Shown one piece after another: positions 35,330 to 47,300 of a stretch of DNA of 64,000 nucleotides (position 1 is the stretch's first letter; each line of letters begins with the position of its first letter). The notes beneath the pieces were generated by a model, which saw only the letters and a list, made by a program, of their open reading frames with translations, had not been told where the DNA came from and did not search any database. Origin of the DNA: Hofstenia miamia. Taxonomy: Eukaryota > Xenacoelomorpha > Acoela. The translations under genes were made by a program, and so were the position numbers. The stretch covers positions 2,410,174 through 2,474,173 of the forward strand of contig SCFE01000009.1 in the NCBI GenBank assembly GCA_004352715.1. The letters run 5' to 3'.

Positions 35330-36060
35330 TAATTATTATTATTATTATTATTATTAATATGTGGTGAGAGCCGTGCAAGAAGTCTGTAAACGTTCTTGAC
35401 AAGCTTGTGTCTCCGATTGTATTTTCGGTGTAAATTGACGTCTTTAGATTTTTTCTAAGTTATTTTTAATTTTTTTCAATTCTAATTTATTTCGCTAATT
35501 CGTTCCAAATAATAGCGGTTGTCCGAAGGATAATAAATATTGTGAATTTAATTTTAAGAAATTCTTTGGAAAAATATTGATTTTGTGCATTTTAATGTTT
35601 AAATAAAATTGTATTTGTTATAGTGGGGGCATCAATAACACGATCATGTACCAGGAAATTTTGTATTTTATTGAATATTTAAAAGTTGTTGATAATATAT
35701 AGCGGGCGCTTTGTATTCGAATTAACAAATGAAATTGAACAATAATGTCATTGTAACAAAAAATGCATGCAATAGTTGAAAGTTATAATTTTCAATTAAA
35801 TTTTCTTAAATGGTGTAGACATCTAACGCCAAGAGTTACTTTTTACATCTTCAAAAAGAAAATTATCAAATGTCAATTCTTTGGCATTTTCAACACCTAA
35901 ATGTGTGACAGAATTACTTTTATTTATCGGCACATTATTACCAATTACCTCCATCTTGTTTGTTATTTGTTCATTTTGAAACACCTTTAATGCAGTCTGT
36001 TGTAAGCTGCAAATTGTGTTAATTGAGTGCTTTCTCCAATGCGATGGTGGGGTCAAGTTC
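35330..36060 (-). mobile_element. LINE family B, 3' end (copy 1)
   Basis: Colinear with 42590-43300. Shared blocks include TTTGTGTCTCCGATTGTATTTT and TGAACAATAATGT. The minus-strand open stretch 36056-35823 (NEQITNKMEVIGNNVPINKS, then SVTHLGVENAKELTFDNF) is the post-RT region of a LINE. It ends at an (AAT)n microsatellite (35331-35357), which is the expected 3' tail position. Confidence 0.7.
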
Positions 36061-37059
36061 TGTGAAGATGAAGCATGGCGTACTAAGGTATATTAACTAT
36101 GGTTGTTGGGGTCGAAATAATAGCATAATGACCAGAAAAATTTCTCCAGTAATAGACATAGGCCGGATTTATTTTGCAACACTGGTACATTTGACAAATT
36201 TCCAGCCTTGTTCATGTGACATATTCATCTGTCACATCCCATTCCATCCCATGGCAATTTGTGCCTGTCGCATCCCATCCCATCCCACAAGATTTCAATT
36301 GAAGAATGAATGAATATGGAATACAGTTAAAATAAGATCACTTAATTTATGAAAGTTTAAGTTCAGTTTCTAAAAAATGGGATTACATGTACAAAAAGCG
36401 ACAAAATTAATTGATTTTGCTAACTTTAATTTAGAATTCATTCTACAATATCAAGTATCGACTACCATGGGAAATACAAGTGTGTGCATTCCCATTTCAT
36501 CTTACCCCCATTGGACGCTTCCCATGGGATTTCCACGGGGATAGCATTTCTATGGACAACAATGCATATTTCTACACTTACGAAATAATATTTTGAGCAC
36601 GTTCTTAATAAATAAACAATTGGTAATCCCTAAGCAATTTGCCAATTATTGCAAAGGTAGAAAATCAACACGTTATATCATCTACTAAAGCAAATCAACG
36701 TCATTTTTTCCCTTATCAGTAAGTATTCTTTTGAAATTCTGAACTCTTTCGCTCCACATCTATCTTAGAATGGAAGTGAGACACCCAATATAATGTCTGA
36801 ATTGAATTTTAAGTAAATGCTTTTAAAACGTCAATATACTAAATCTATATTACTAAATGATTTTGAAACTCTCCTGATATTCATCGTCGTCATCCATTTA
36901 AACTAACGTCTTATCAATTGAAATTTAACTCTAATATTCCTTTTAGAAATGGTAGTTGAAATTTAAGAATAGAAAGTGTTAGTTCAGAGATACCAATATT
37001 TATCATAAAAAACTACATTAAGCATTTTGTTGAACATTTATGCTTTGCATATAATTACG
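36061..37059. other. C-rich CATCCCATCCCAT tract; possible MITE
   Basis: 36215-36290 and 36475-36545 carry CCCATCCCATCCCA and CCCATGGG motifs like the subterminal parts of the hAT at 2854-4426. A clear TIR pair or TSD was not found. The rest is AT-rich. Confidence 0.3.
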
Positions 37060-37300
37060 ACGTACGTGCATCTATTTCGTAGTAACTAGCCCATTTTCTA
37101 AGATATTTGAGAGACTATTCAGTCATAAAAAATATTCTTTCTTGATGTTTTATACCCAAAACAATTCGGATTTCGTGAAGGGCTTACCACAACCGATGCA
37201 CTACTGCATTTTACCGGAAGCATCCATTTTTGTATAAATAGCAACACTAACAGCAGAGAGGCTCTACTTGGTCTTAGTAAGCATTATTTTAGAGAAAAAG
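37060..37300 (+). mobile_element. LINE reverse transcriptase fragment
   Basis: SPFSKIFERLFSH, then in another frame PKQFGFREGLTTTDALLHFT (the conserved Q-F-G-F-R-x-G-x-S-T-x-D-A-L block), then LLGLSKHYF (L-D-L-S-K-A-F-D box, degenerate). Only RT blocks 1-3 of a LINE survive. Confidence 0.75.
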
Positions 37301-37834
37301 CTACAGAGTAACCGATTTGATAAAGATGGACGAGCATGAAGAGTCACAGACATCTCAATTCACATGGATGACACTTCTTCTATTACGTCAGCAGCATCAG
37401 TAACATATTTGGCTGCATTCATTGACAACATCTTGGACTTCAGAGAGATTATGGATAGCAAGATCAAAAGGTGATAACTGCAAAAAGTTTTCTAAAATAT
37501 CACACAAGATAAATCAGAAATCTATGCATTTGTTGTCAGCAATTACACATGCTTGTACTCTTCTGAATAACTTAAGAGTAATATGTATCGAAAGAATGAA
37601 GAGGAATTGTAATTTGTCTATTAATATAATGCAAGGAGGTAGCCACATCGGGGGGTTGCCAATACACTCAAACCCACTATGGCCCTAAAAAACCGTAAAA
37701 TAAGCCTAGAAAAATTAATATTTTTTTGGTTAAATCACACTTTATATGAAAATGTTGGCTGTATTTTTATAAATTATCAATTGATGATATATATTAAACC
37801 ATTGATTTCATATTTTTTCATTTATTTCATATAT
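37301..37834. other. No gene recognised
   Basis: An open stretch at 37422-37688 may be decayed LINE sequence; nothing diagnostic. Confidence 0.4.
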
Positions 37835-37965
37835 TATTTGCAAAAAGAAATCTTTATATAATCCTAAATTTACAATAAAAACTTGGCTCCTGGGTTTTTT
37901 CAGACCTCTACGTGTCTGATATAATGTAAAGAATCAAAAGACAACAGACAGGTGCACAATTGCAA
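37835..37965 (+). repeat. 131-bp duplicate, left of single N at 37966
   Basis: Same as 37967-38097 except for two single-base changes (TTGGCTCC versus TTCGCTCC, and CAGACC versus CAGCCC). The copies are separated only by the single N: an unmerged contig overlap or two haplotypes. Confidence 0.9.
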
Positions 37966-37966
37966 N

Positions 37967-38097
37967 TATTTGCAAAAAGAAATCTTTATATAATCCTAAA
38001 TTTACAATAAAAACTTCGCTCCTGGGTTTTTTCAGCCCTCTACGTGTCTGATATAATGTAAAGAATCAAAAGACAACAGACAGGTGCACAATTGCAA
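37967..38097 (+). repeat. 131-bp duplicate, right copy
   Basis: Second copy of 37835-37965. Confidence 0.9.
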
Positions 38098-38479
38098 TCA
38101 TTAGCAATTTTATCTCCAAAATTTAACATAAAATTTGGGAGTTTAGCAAACTTATTTAAATAAATATCATTAATGTGAATATCAAATCACATATTAAAAC
38201 AGAGCTAAAACTGTTTTAACAAGGTACAATCTAAAAACAAATTCTGTAAAATTGGTACAACCGCAAAACAAAAAATTTAAATATATTTAAGAAATTACTC
38301 AAACATAATCTACTCAACAAATAACATACATTTAGCACTCAAAAATATTTCTAGATGGTACTTTTTAATAGATTTTTCTTTTTAAATTAATTGCTTAGTT
38401 TTTGGTAGTTGTTATGGCACATCTGCAAACAATAAAGCTATTAAAGATTTTAAAACTACGTTTCACAAATTAAGTGTAT

Positions 38480-38548
38480 TCAATCAAAATAACTGTAACT
38501 ATCATCACTGGAGTCATTTTCGTCCATAAACAAGCTGCCAAATATTTC
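38480..38548 (-). CDS. Possible terminal exon of an unknown gene
   Basis: On the minus strand, a good acceptor (TAGTATTTTTAG) is followed by 22 codons and a TGA. The peptide starts EIFGSLFMDEN and ends SSDDSYSYFD: an acidic, Ser/Asp/Tyr-rich tail of the kind seen at protein C-termini. No upstream exon was identified and no family is recognised. It could be chance. Confidence 0.35.
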   Translation of the reverse strand, partial: EIFGSLFMDENDSSDDSYSYFD

Positions 38549-39408
38549 CTAAAAATACTACAGTTAAGAGTTTCATTAAATGACTAAAATAATCATGTAC
38601 GCTTTAAAAATGAACGAAATGTAAGATGTCATAAATATTTATTATTTTATTGAAATAACATAATTAATAAAAATATTCTATTTTAGGGCATTTTTGATAT
38701 TCACTTTAATTCTTTTGTAATAATTAATATAATTGGCTTATTGATTCAAAATGTTTTGAATAAATAAATTTAGAAGGTGAATGTGGGCGCACCAGGTTAT
38801 AAGACGGAAATCTATTTTCATATATAAGACATACCGGATTATAAAGCATATAAAGCAAAGCAAAATAGTTGGAAAGGTAAAATCATTAACAATTTTTAAT
38901 TAAAAAAGTTAGATACTATGGATAGTCGGTGTTCGAACAGGATCCATAGAACTCACAGTCCATACACGCATATAAATATTCATATTAGTTACTAATTGAC
39001 ATGAATGTATTAACATAATAGTTATTTCTATGAATAGTTTTTAGATGCATTAAAGGTCATCTTTGTGAAAAAGTTGTTAACTCTTTAATGTCCTTCACGA
39101 TCAATACATATGTCCTTTCTTTCAAATAATTTTATAAGGTGGCTAGTAATCCTCGGATTTACGTAGCTTTACTCGATACATTCACAATGATTAAGAGATC
39201 TTCGTTTAATGTCTTTAGTGCCTTTTGGCTACACACCACTGTCTTTGATGACACCTTTACTAATATCCGCTGCTCGTAACTTTTATAAGCGTTATTTAAA
39301 ATATGACGATTTTGTAAAAAAAAATGGAATATTCCATCTGTACTTTGTAAATATGTTTCTAATGATTGAAATTCAAATATATACCATATACCAATGACGG
39401 TCTTTTTG
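38549..39408. other. No gene recognised
   Basis: AT-rich sequence; the open stretch 39209-39397 has no domain. Confidence 0.4.
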
Positions 39409-39742
39409 CAGGGATGTCGCTTAGCAGTCTGCGGTACCGCTACCGGTCAGGTTGGTACGATACAGGATTAAAAAATGGTACCTTTAGCAGTGCTGGACGA
39501 AACTGGTACTACCATAAAAATCTTCAGTATAAATTTGAGCTGCTTTTTGTTGATTTTTAATGAGATTATTAATTATTCATTGAATAATTAAATTATTTTT
39601 CAGAAACTGATGGATTATTTTGTTTTCTTGCTTTGGCGGTTTGAGGTAGCGGTACCATGGAATTCAACAATAAAGCTAGTAGGGTTTCGTTACCGGTGCA
39701 AAAAAAATTAAGCGGTGCAGTCCCGGACATGACTGGCCCAAG
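39409..39742. mobile_element. Possible hAT-type MITE with GGTACCGCTACC motifs
   Basis: The left end CAGGGATGTCGC...GCGGTACCGCTACCGG faces right-end sequence that, reverse-complemented, reads CAGTCATGTCCGG...CACCGGTAACG. Subterminal GGTACCGCTACC also occurs inverted near 39648. Flanking CTTTTTGC and GTTTTTGC (39402, 39743) agree at 7 of 8 but would give unequal ends, so the borders are uncertain. Confidence 0.45.
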
Positions 39743-41868
39743 GTTTTTGCAGTACAGCACAACTTTAATGTCAATAACATAAGGATGAGAGTACACAAAA
39801 CTTCAGTTACTGCAAAGTGGAACAAGTCAAAAATTTCGACACTGTCCTTGACAGTTTTCAGATAAAATGAATATCATTTAATATACTTGTATTACATTAA
39901 GGCCTACTATATTCCGGATGGATGGCGATTTGCAGTAAGATAAAAAAATCAGACCAAAAAGATTTAATTACAGGCGAGCATTTTGTGTAAAAAGTCAAAA
40001 GTCACTTTAATTAGCCAAGTCGAAGAATTTGCTATTTTAGAATCTCTTTGCTTATTGAAAACTTCGTTTTGAAAATTGCGAAAACCATATTCAATAAAAT
40101 GAGACCATTAAAATCATAGAATAGAGACCTTAAGAAGCAAAAATGTAAATACAACTTTTAGATGCAGCATTTCTATAAATTGAATACTCTTCTATATTTG
40201 TGAAACCTTGTCATTTGTTCGGTGAACCCTATGCTTGTTTCCAAACAAGTGGAACGGTTGTATGTCCCCAAAATAAATTTTTAATATTTTTTGTATTACA
40301 TGTTTGGACAAAATATAACCCAATTCTTTACTTGCAAGAGTTTTTTGTATTGCATATCGTCAGTGTGGGAATAAAGTAGGCCTTGATATGAATCATTCGA
40401 TGAAAAAGAGAGTAACCTCCTTATTGTTTTCAGTTGGAGTGATCTCTATGCTGTTTATATAAACAGTTTCTGAGAAGAGTGAGTGATTCTTTGATTCTTG
40501 AATATTGAATTCAGTTCTAAAATTACATTTCAAGTGGGTAAAACCAAAATAAAGCTCAGATTTGTATATGAAGTGCTTCTATCATTAAGCTTTCTATGTA
40601 AACATATGATAATTATTTAACAAGAAAATAGTGTTTGTGGATATATTAAAATTCAAGCAGCTATATTATACAATACTAATATTTTCTAAAAAATGTTGTA
40701 TTTAGCTTAATATTTATCCATAAATTTTTTATGAAGCTGCATAGGACAACATTAGGAGGCATTAAACATCCAGTTAATAAGTAGGCGGAATTTTAGCATA
40801 AATTTTTTAATACTGCAGCAAATTGTTTAATTCTTATTCACTTTTTTCCTTAAGAGTCGTGACTCCATACCTTAAGCTATAAATAAATAAGAACAAAGTT
40901 CATAAATATGTGTGAAGAGTTGAAAATTTCACAATGGTTTAGCTGATTGCTAAGACAATGCATGCAACCATGAATTCGTTATTCTCCTCAAAACTTGCAC
41001 TAAGACGCGAATAATAAATAAATAGTAGAGTGATCATTATTATGATCAGAAATTTGCCTTGATCGAAGGTCTGTGTTTTAAATGATAAAAATACTATGTA
41101 TGTTCGTGGTGTGGACTCGCATGATAAGAATTAATTCGAAAAGAACGGCATACTTTATCTTTGAAATAAGAGTATCCTTTAACTATTCAAGAGTCGAGGT
41201 AGCACTGTAAACTTTCAAGATTAATGTGAACTGCTGGATAATGTAGCGGGGCATGTGAAACAAACCTTCAATCTTGTGCGTTCTGTTTTATAAGATCAAT
41301 GCATCAGACGCAAGGGTATTGTATTAGTGAACCGAAGTCGAGCTTGAGAAATGCATCGGATATAGTACAATCCCAAAAAGGGCTTTTTAAGCAAAATAAA
41401 TTTATAGTTCTACTTGTTAATTTGATTATGCAGATTTTTCTTATTTTTTCATTCAGTATACTTCCTTATAATTTTATTTTAGAAATGTTTATTAAATAAA
41501 AGGAAGATCTTTGTAAACAAAAGCGCAATATTTTTAAAAAATTATCGAGCCTCATATAAAGATTCTATGTTGTGAGCCGAGTCGAACTTAGAAATTTCGG
41601 CTCGTTAACAAATCTGGTGCAGCGTACTTACATTTCATGACAGAGATTGACATGAGGAAAAAATTCAGACACTAACCCGACCCATTTTAGGCACAATAAT
41701 ATTTTACATTAATTTTGGATACATCAAACACGTATAATAAATACTGTATTACAAATTGAAATTGAAAACCCTAAGTTGTTTTTGAAGAAAATAAAAAAGT
41801 TATTTTGAGCACATCGTTGATAATATAAAGAGTCAAAGCAATTTATTGCTAGAAAGTTCAGTACAAAG
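39743..41868. other. No gene recognised
   Basis: AT-rich non-coding sequence. A 16-bp palindrome CTGTTTATATAAACAG lies near 40452. No exon-like segment was supported. Confidence 0.45.
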
Positions 41869-42313
41869 TAGAGGTCGACGGTAAACCGAACCGAAACCGA
41901 AACCGCGGTTTTTAGGCAGACCGAAACCGAACCGAATCATTTTCATTAGCACGGTTTCAAACGGTTTTTAATGACTGGTAATTAGTAGCTGAGTAATACT
42001 GCTAAAGCTCTCGCTACTGGCGAAAAAGTGGTTGGCAATTCAGGCAACAAATGTGTCATCAGAACGCATGGGTTCAATTGGATCGAACACGATCACCAAA
42101 AAGCGATGCAGTCTTTCTGGTGTCAATGTTTCTTCTCTCATTAAGACTAAGAAAAATTAGAAATAAATCTTGTAAAACCATAAGAAAATATAGATTCGAA
42201 ATTACATGTTTTCATTACAGAACAAAACCGAAACTGAAACGAAAACCGTGGTTTTTGCCCCAAAACCGATCCGAACCGAAACGAAGCTAAAATTTCAAAA
42301 CCGTCGACCACTA
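41869..42313. mobile_element. MITE with ACCGAACCGAA-rich ends
   Basis: The left end TAGAGGTCGACGGT and the right end (reverse complement TAGTGGTCGACGGT) match at 13 of 14, followed by repeated AACCGAAACCG on both sides. hAT-like style. No matching target duplication seen. Confidence 0.6.
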
Positions 42314-42579
42314 CATGTATTTACAAAATAATAATAAATTATATATATAATATAAATGTGAGAATGCGTGCGGATGTGTGGCTTTTTTTAGTGCATTACA
42401 AATTTTTCGAATGAGTGTAGTGTCGTATTGTCGTTAAGAATGCATTTCTATTAAAGAGGAATTTTCGCAATTTTTCTTGAATTTCTTGCAATAATGCTAC
42501 TCATAATAATAAGAGTCAAAGCAATATATTTGCTAAAGAGTTACAATTAATCTACAAACTAAATATAAAATATATAATA

Positions 42580-43860
42580 ATAATACATTTGTGTGTGTGT
42601 GTCGTGTCTGTCTATGTATGTGGTGAGCTCAGTGTAAAAAATCAGTAAATGTCTTTAGCATGTTTGTGTCTCCGATTGTATTTTGTCGATGTAAAAGTGC
42701 ACATTTTAATTTTTTTCTAAATTTTTTGTAATTTTTTTCTACTCTAGTCTCATTATCTAAATCACTCTAAATATTAGAGACTGTTCGATTAAAAGTAGGA
42801 TACAAAATACTGCTACCAACTAAATTTGTGTGATCGTGGATCTACTTTTAAGTAATTTTCAATAAAAGAAATTCATTCTCGGCCATATTTATGCTCAAGT
42901 AAAATTGAGGCTGCACGGAATTGTCTTTGATATAGCTCGGACAATATATTATACTTTCGTCTGTATTCACTAATATGATAATTCTTACGTGCCAAATTTA
43001 ATGTTTTTGGTTACCAATTAAAGGTTTTGGATAATAAATAGCGACTTTTTGTATTAAAATTAATAAATGAAAATGAACAATAATGTAATTGCGATAAAGA
43101 AAATGCATGCAATATTTGAACGTGATAATCTGGACCTAAGAAGCTATTTTTTAAATCTTTTTTAAAAGAAATTTATTAAATTTTAAATCTTTGTCAATGT
43201 CACCTAAGAATGTAACGTGATCACCTTGTTTTATTGGAACACTGTTAGCAATTAATTCAATTTGTTTGTTATTTCTTTTACGGAATTGGGGGAAATTATA
43301 ATAATTGCTTTTCTCAATATTTATTTTTAATTAGATTGAGTGAGAAATACCTAGAAAGATTTTCAGTATCATTTTGCAATTTTTTGTGGCCCCAAATGCA
43401 TCATTATCTGTATTTATGAGGCATCAACAAATTTATATATTTCACTATGATTTACATGCTTAATTATGTCATTTACATATATTGCAAATATAATAGGCCC
43501 TAGTACTGTGGTTTAAAGCACTCCTCGATCGGTTTTAATATAATCAGATTTCATATTATTCATTAAAACACGTTGTTTTTCTAATGTTTCTATTTACTAA
43601 AAAACTCATAAGTAACATAATTGAATTTTGTTGAAATACGTAATTTTTAAGGTTAATGGAAAAATTTCAAAATTTATTGAATTAAAAGCTTTCCTTAAGT
43701 CTAGAAGGGCGATGAAACTGGATTTTTTGATATTAATTTGAGGATCTTTTCGCAGTAATAGAAATAATTGCATCACTTGTACCATGCTGTGCGCGGAAAC
43801 CATATTGTTCTTAGATGATAAGATATTCTCAGCAATTTTTCAAATAATTTACTAAAAGGG
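42580..43860 (-). mobile_element. LINE family B (copy 2), RT and 3' region
   Basis: Minus-strand open stretch 43803-43606 has SSFIALLDLRKAFNSINFEI (RT L-D-x-x-K-A-F-D box). At about 43510-43400 it reads VLGPIIFAIYVNDIIKH and YKFVDAS, where the F-x-D-D box is damaged. The 3' part matches 35330-36060 and ends at a (TG)n tract (42589-42603). It abuts the terminal exon of the MFSD1-like gene (43888). Confidence 0.8.
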
Positions 43861-43887
43861 TACTTAATTTTGATTGGTCTATATAAT

Positions 43888-43918
43888 TCAAGAACTCAAT
43901 GTTGATTGAAAAAATTTG
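43888..43918 (-). CDS. MFSD1: MFSD1-like terminal exon (probable)
   Basis: A strong pyrimidine-rich acceptor (TTTTCCACATTCCTCAG) followed by one base completing Ser, nine codons (KFFQSTLSS) and TGA. The phase matches the 44087 exon. Short, so chance cannot be excluded. Confidence 0.5.
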
Positions 43919-44328
43919 CTGAGGAATGTGGAAAATAAAATCTCTACCTTATTACAATTACATGCTATCATTATTAAACGTGTAATATTATTAACTGACC
44001 CTCGTAGATAACATATCCCATTATAAACTAACTATGACCACCATTTTAGCCATTAATATAGTAATTGAATTAAAGTTTTTTAATACCTTGAATTAGGTAG
44101 AGGATATTTATCTCGATAGTATGGAGACCATGACAAACCCAACGTTTTGATGGCGTCAACAGCGCACATTACAACAGAAATTGTCAAGCTTAAGGATACA
44201 AGAACGAAGAAGTACACTGATAGCACGCAACAACCATATAGTTGGAAAATCTAAAATATTATTACAATGCTATTCTTAAGCAATACTTTCAAAACTTAGG
44301 GATCTATATATATATATATATATATATA

Positions 44329-44380
<52 letters not shown>

Positions 44381-47300
44381 TTCACTAGATTTGAAATTTA
44401 TTATATTTTGATACCTTGATAATAGCTAGGCAATTCACTCAATCTAAAACTTGTTTCAACCAAATTCGTTTAACTAATGTTTGTTTTTAAATTCTCCAAA
44501 TTTCTTCTAGTTTTAAATTGATTGAAGCATGTTTGAATACAGAAAAAAAATGGAATGAACTACTGAATTGAGAAATTTAAATTTTTTTTTAATTATGCTT
44601 TGGAAATTTAATTTCCACCTATAAATGAATTGATTTCCAAACTTTCATTAAGTAAACTTACCAAACCAGCAAGGGGAGTAGAAAGTGAAAGGAAGATGTA
44701 CTCTATAGATGCCATACACACGAATGCAGTGGATACGCAGTTATTCGTCACCAGAAGTGGTACCATCTCCCATAAAGAAGCATTCATTATTGAAAACGAG
44801 CAGGCCAGTATAACCTAACCTGTTTTTATATTAGCTTTTCGAACAATATTAATTCTTAATTTACATATTCAAATAATCCTGTTATATTTTTTTAAAAAAT
44901 CACACTGGAAATCAATTTTGGTTGAGCTTCTTGCTAACATATGTTTTATGATTTAAAACATGTCAGACACAAGCTTATCAATTCAAACGACGTCTTAAAA
45001 TTTTTCCACTAGTAAGAATGGTTTTAAAATATTCTTTAAGATACATTTCAACCTATGTCAGATAATATAATACATCTCAATACCCCTTCAAACAAATAAT
45101 CCTCAGTATTTAATCATACGGTTTATGATTGACATTCTCGCATCATTGTCATCTTTATACTCGCTTATCATGCATCTGTCAATTGTCCACGTTTCATATT
45201 AATTATTCGTAATGACTTCGTGATTCACTATTTAGTTTTCTGATTTTTAATATTTTTTCTTGATGGATTTGCCTGTTTTAAGGATTTAGTACTAAACTAT
45301 TTATTTACAATGGTAATACAGTATAAATACGATCCATTATGTGGTTGAATTTCATAGAAATATTCATCATAAAAATCAAATCCAGAGAACATAATGTGGA
45401 TGTAGTTGCACTTGTAGTTTCTAGAGATATGCGCAGAGCTGCAACAGTGGCTGGTTTTTGGAAGCACAGCCCGGTACGCACGGTGCATTTTAAGCACGAC
45501 AGGATTCTTCAAAATATAATTAGGCCCCTCACGGTTCTACATGTGGTAGCAAACACGGTTTTTAGAATTTTTAAAATTTTAAATTTATGCATTTCTCAAG
45601 TATATAAAGTGATTAAAGCAAGTGCATCATGTTTAATAAATCATCAAAAAAGATCATATAGAAAACATATTGGCCAAAATGGCAGATCGAACATTTTGAT
45701 GTTGTTCACGTGAAAAACAAAAAACTTTATTTTTGAAAAAGTTCGGATATAAGGTTTGATTATTCTAATTAAATGTATGCTATTCTAACACTATGGACAT
45801 TTAAATAAAGATAACTAATTATTAGAAAACGCGTATACTGCATAGAAAAATAATGTAATAATTAGAACATAAACTATAAATTTAGAAACATTAAATTACA
45901 CGAAAGTTCGACAAAAATCGCAAAACATTTAATATCTAATACATCTGTAAGCAATAATTTTAAATTCTGCAAGAATTCAAACAGGAATTATATGGCATAA
46001 CGGCGGACAACAAAAATGCTAATATTTTTGTTGCATTTTAAAAATTTCCGCAATGTAGTTTCTACGCATATCTATTTCTAAGAATCATTTGTATTATTAA
46101 ACATGAACTAGCATTTAATATACTGTAAACAGAAAATTTCACCAAGAATAATTGTGAGTTTCAGATTTGGGTCATGGCACGGCACGGCAAGATTGCAGCT
46201 CTGGGTGTGCAGGACAAGTTATATTTAGTCCCACTCCCATTCGCTCCCTGAGCCGCAAGTTCTTTTTTGGTCCCGGTGCCTATTTGATCACGGTAGTGCT
46301 ATCGTATATCAAGTTAGAATTTTTTAATTTTAAAATTACAGTGTAACAAAATATAACAAATATGATACGTGGCTGAAGCTTAACGCATCAAAGTAAGTGG
46401 TGCAATTAATATTATTTTTAAACAAATGGTGCGTAACGTATAACATAATATATAGTATGGGAATTCTCGAGATTATGCTTATGTAGGTATCTGATCCCGA
46501 TACCATCCCGTCCCTGGTCTCGAATTATTAATTTTTGGTACCTGTGTATGGTTCCAGTTCCTGTGGGACAACATACGGGACCGGAACTAGGTACCGGTCC
46601 CGCACACCTCTAATTTTCTTCCCAAGGTCAACTAATTGCTAATTAAATTAGGGGCACCTGCAAAATGCAGAAATGCGGATTTGGTGTAACGACATCCACT
46701 ATTGGGCATAAATGCAACTTACTATGTGCATTTATTTTTGGGAATACCTCTTTCACCTCATATAAATGCATTTTAAAACGTACTGAACTACTGCGATTTG
46801 TACAAAATTTTCCTCCCTCAAAGAAATTGGTGGTCATCTGCTTGTTGAAGCATATACTTACTTATCAATGTCTGGTCAAACACTAAAAATGAAATTAATA
46901 TTGAAATATTGAATGTTACAGAATATCCTACTGACTTTGATACATCAGGCAAATATCATACAACTATTTGCAGACAGTGTAATTATCGAGAACAAAGGAG
47001 ATGAAACATTCTCATTGTTTTTACCAGATATACATCGCAACATGCACTATTTTTAGTGTCAAGCTCTCTGTGCTAATCTTTTCGAAAATTTTATAATCAA
47101 GCCTCTGAGTGGCGGTCATACTGAAATGTCAGCCGTCCACAACCTTCGTTTCTCGTCAAGACACGATATATGTTTATTGTTGTCACTCTCAGATACTGGT
47201 CTGAAATTGTATGTATTACCATTAAGAATTTGAAGTGGTCCTACGTAGTTATCGGTCAATAAATTAGAGCATTAACGTTTCGTTGAAAGTTCTATTTGGC

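Noticed and set aside
45339-45713. 124-codon plus-strand open frame
   Set aside because: No recognisable domain, no splice context, and a 71-codon open frame overlaps it on the other strand.
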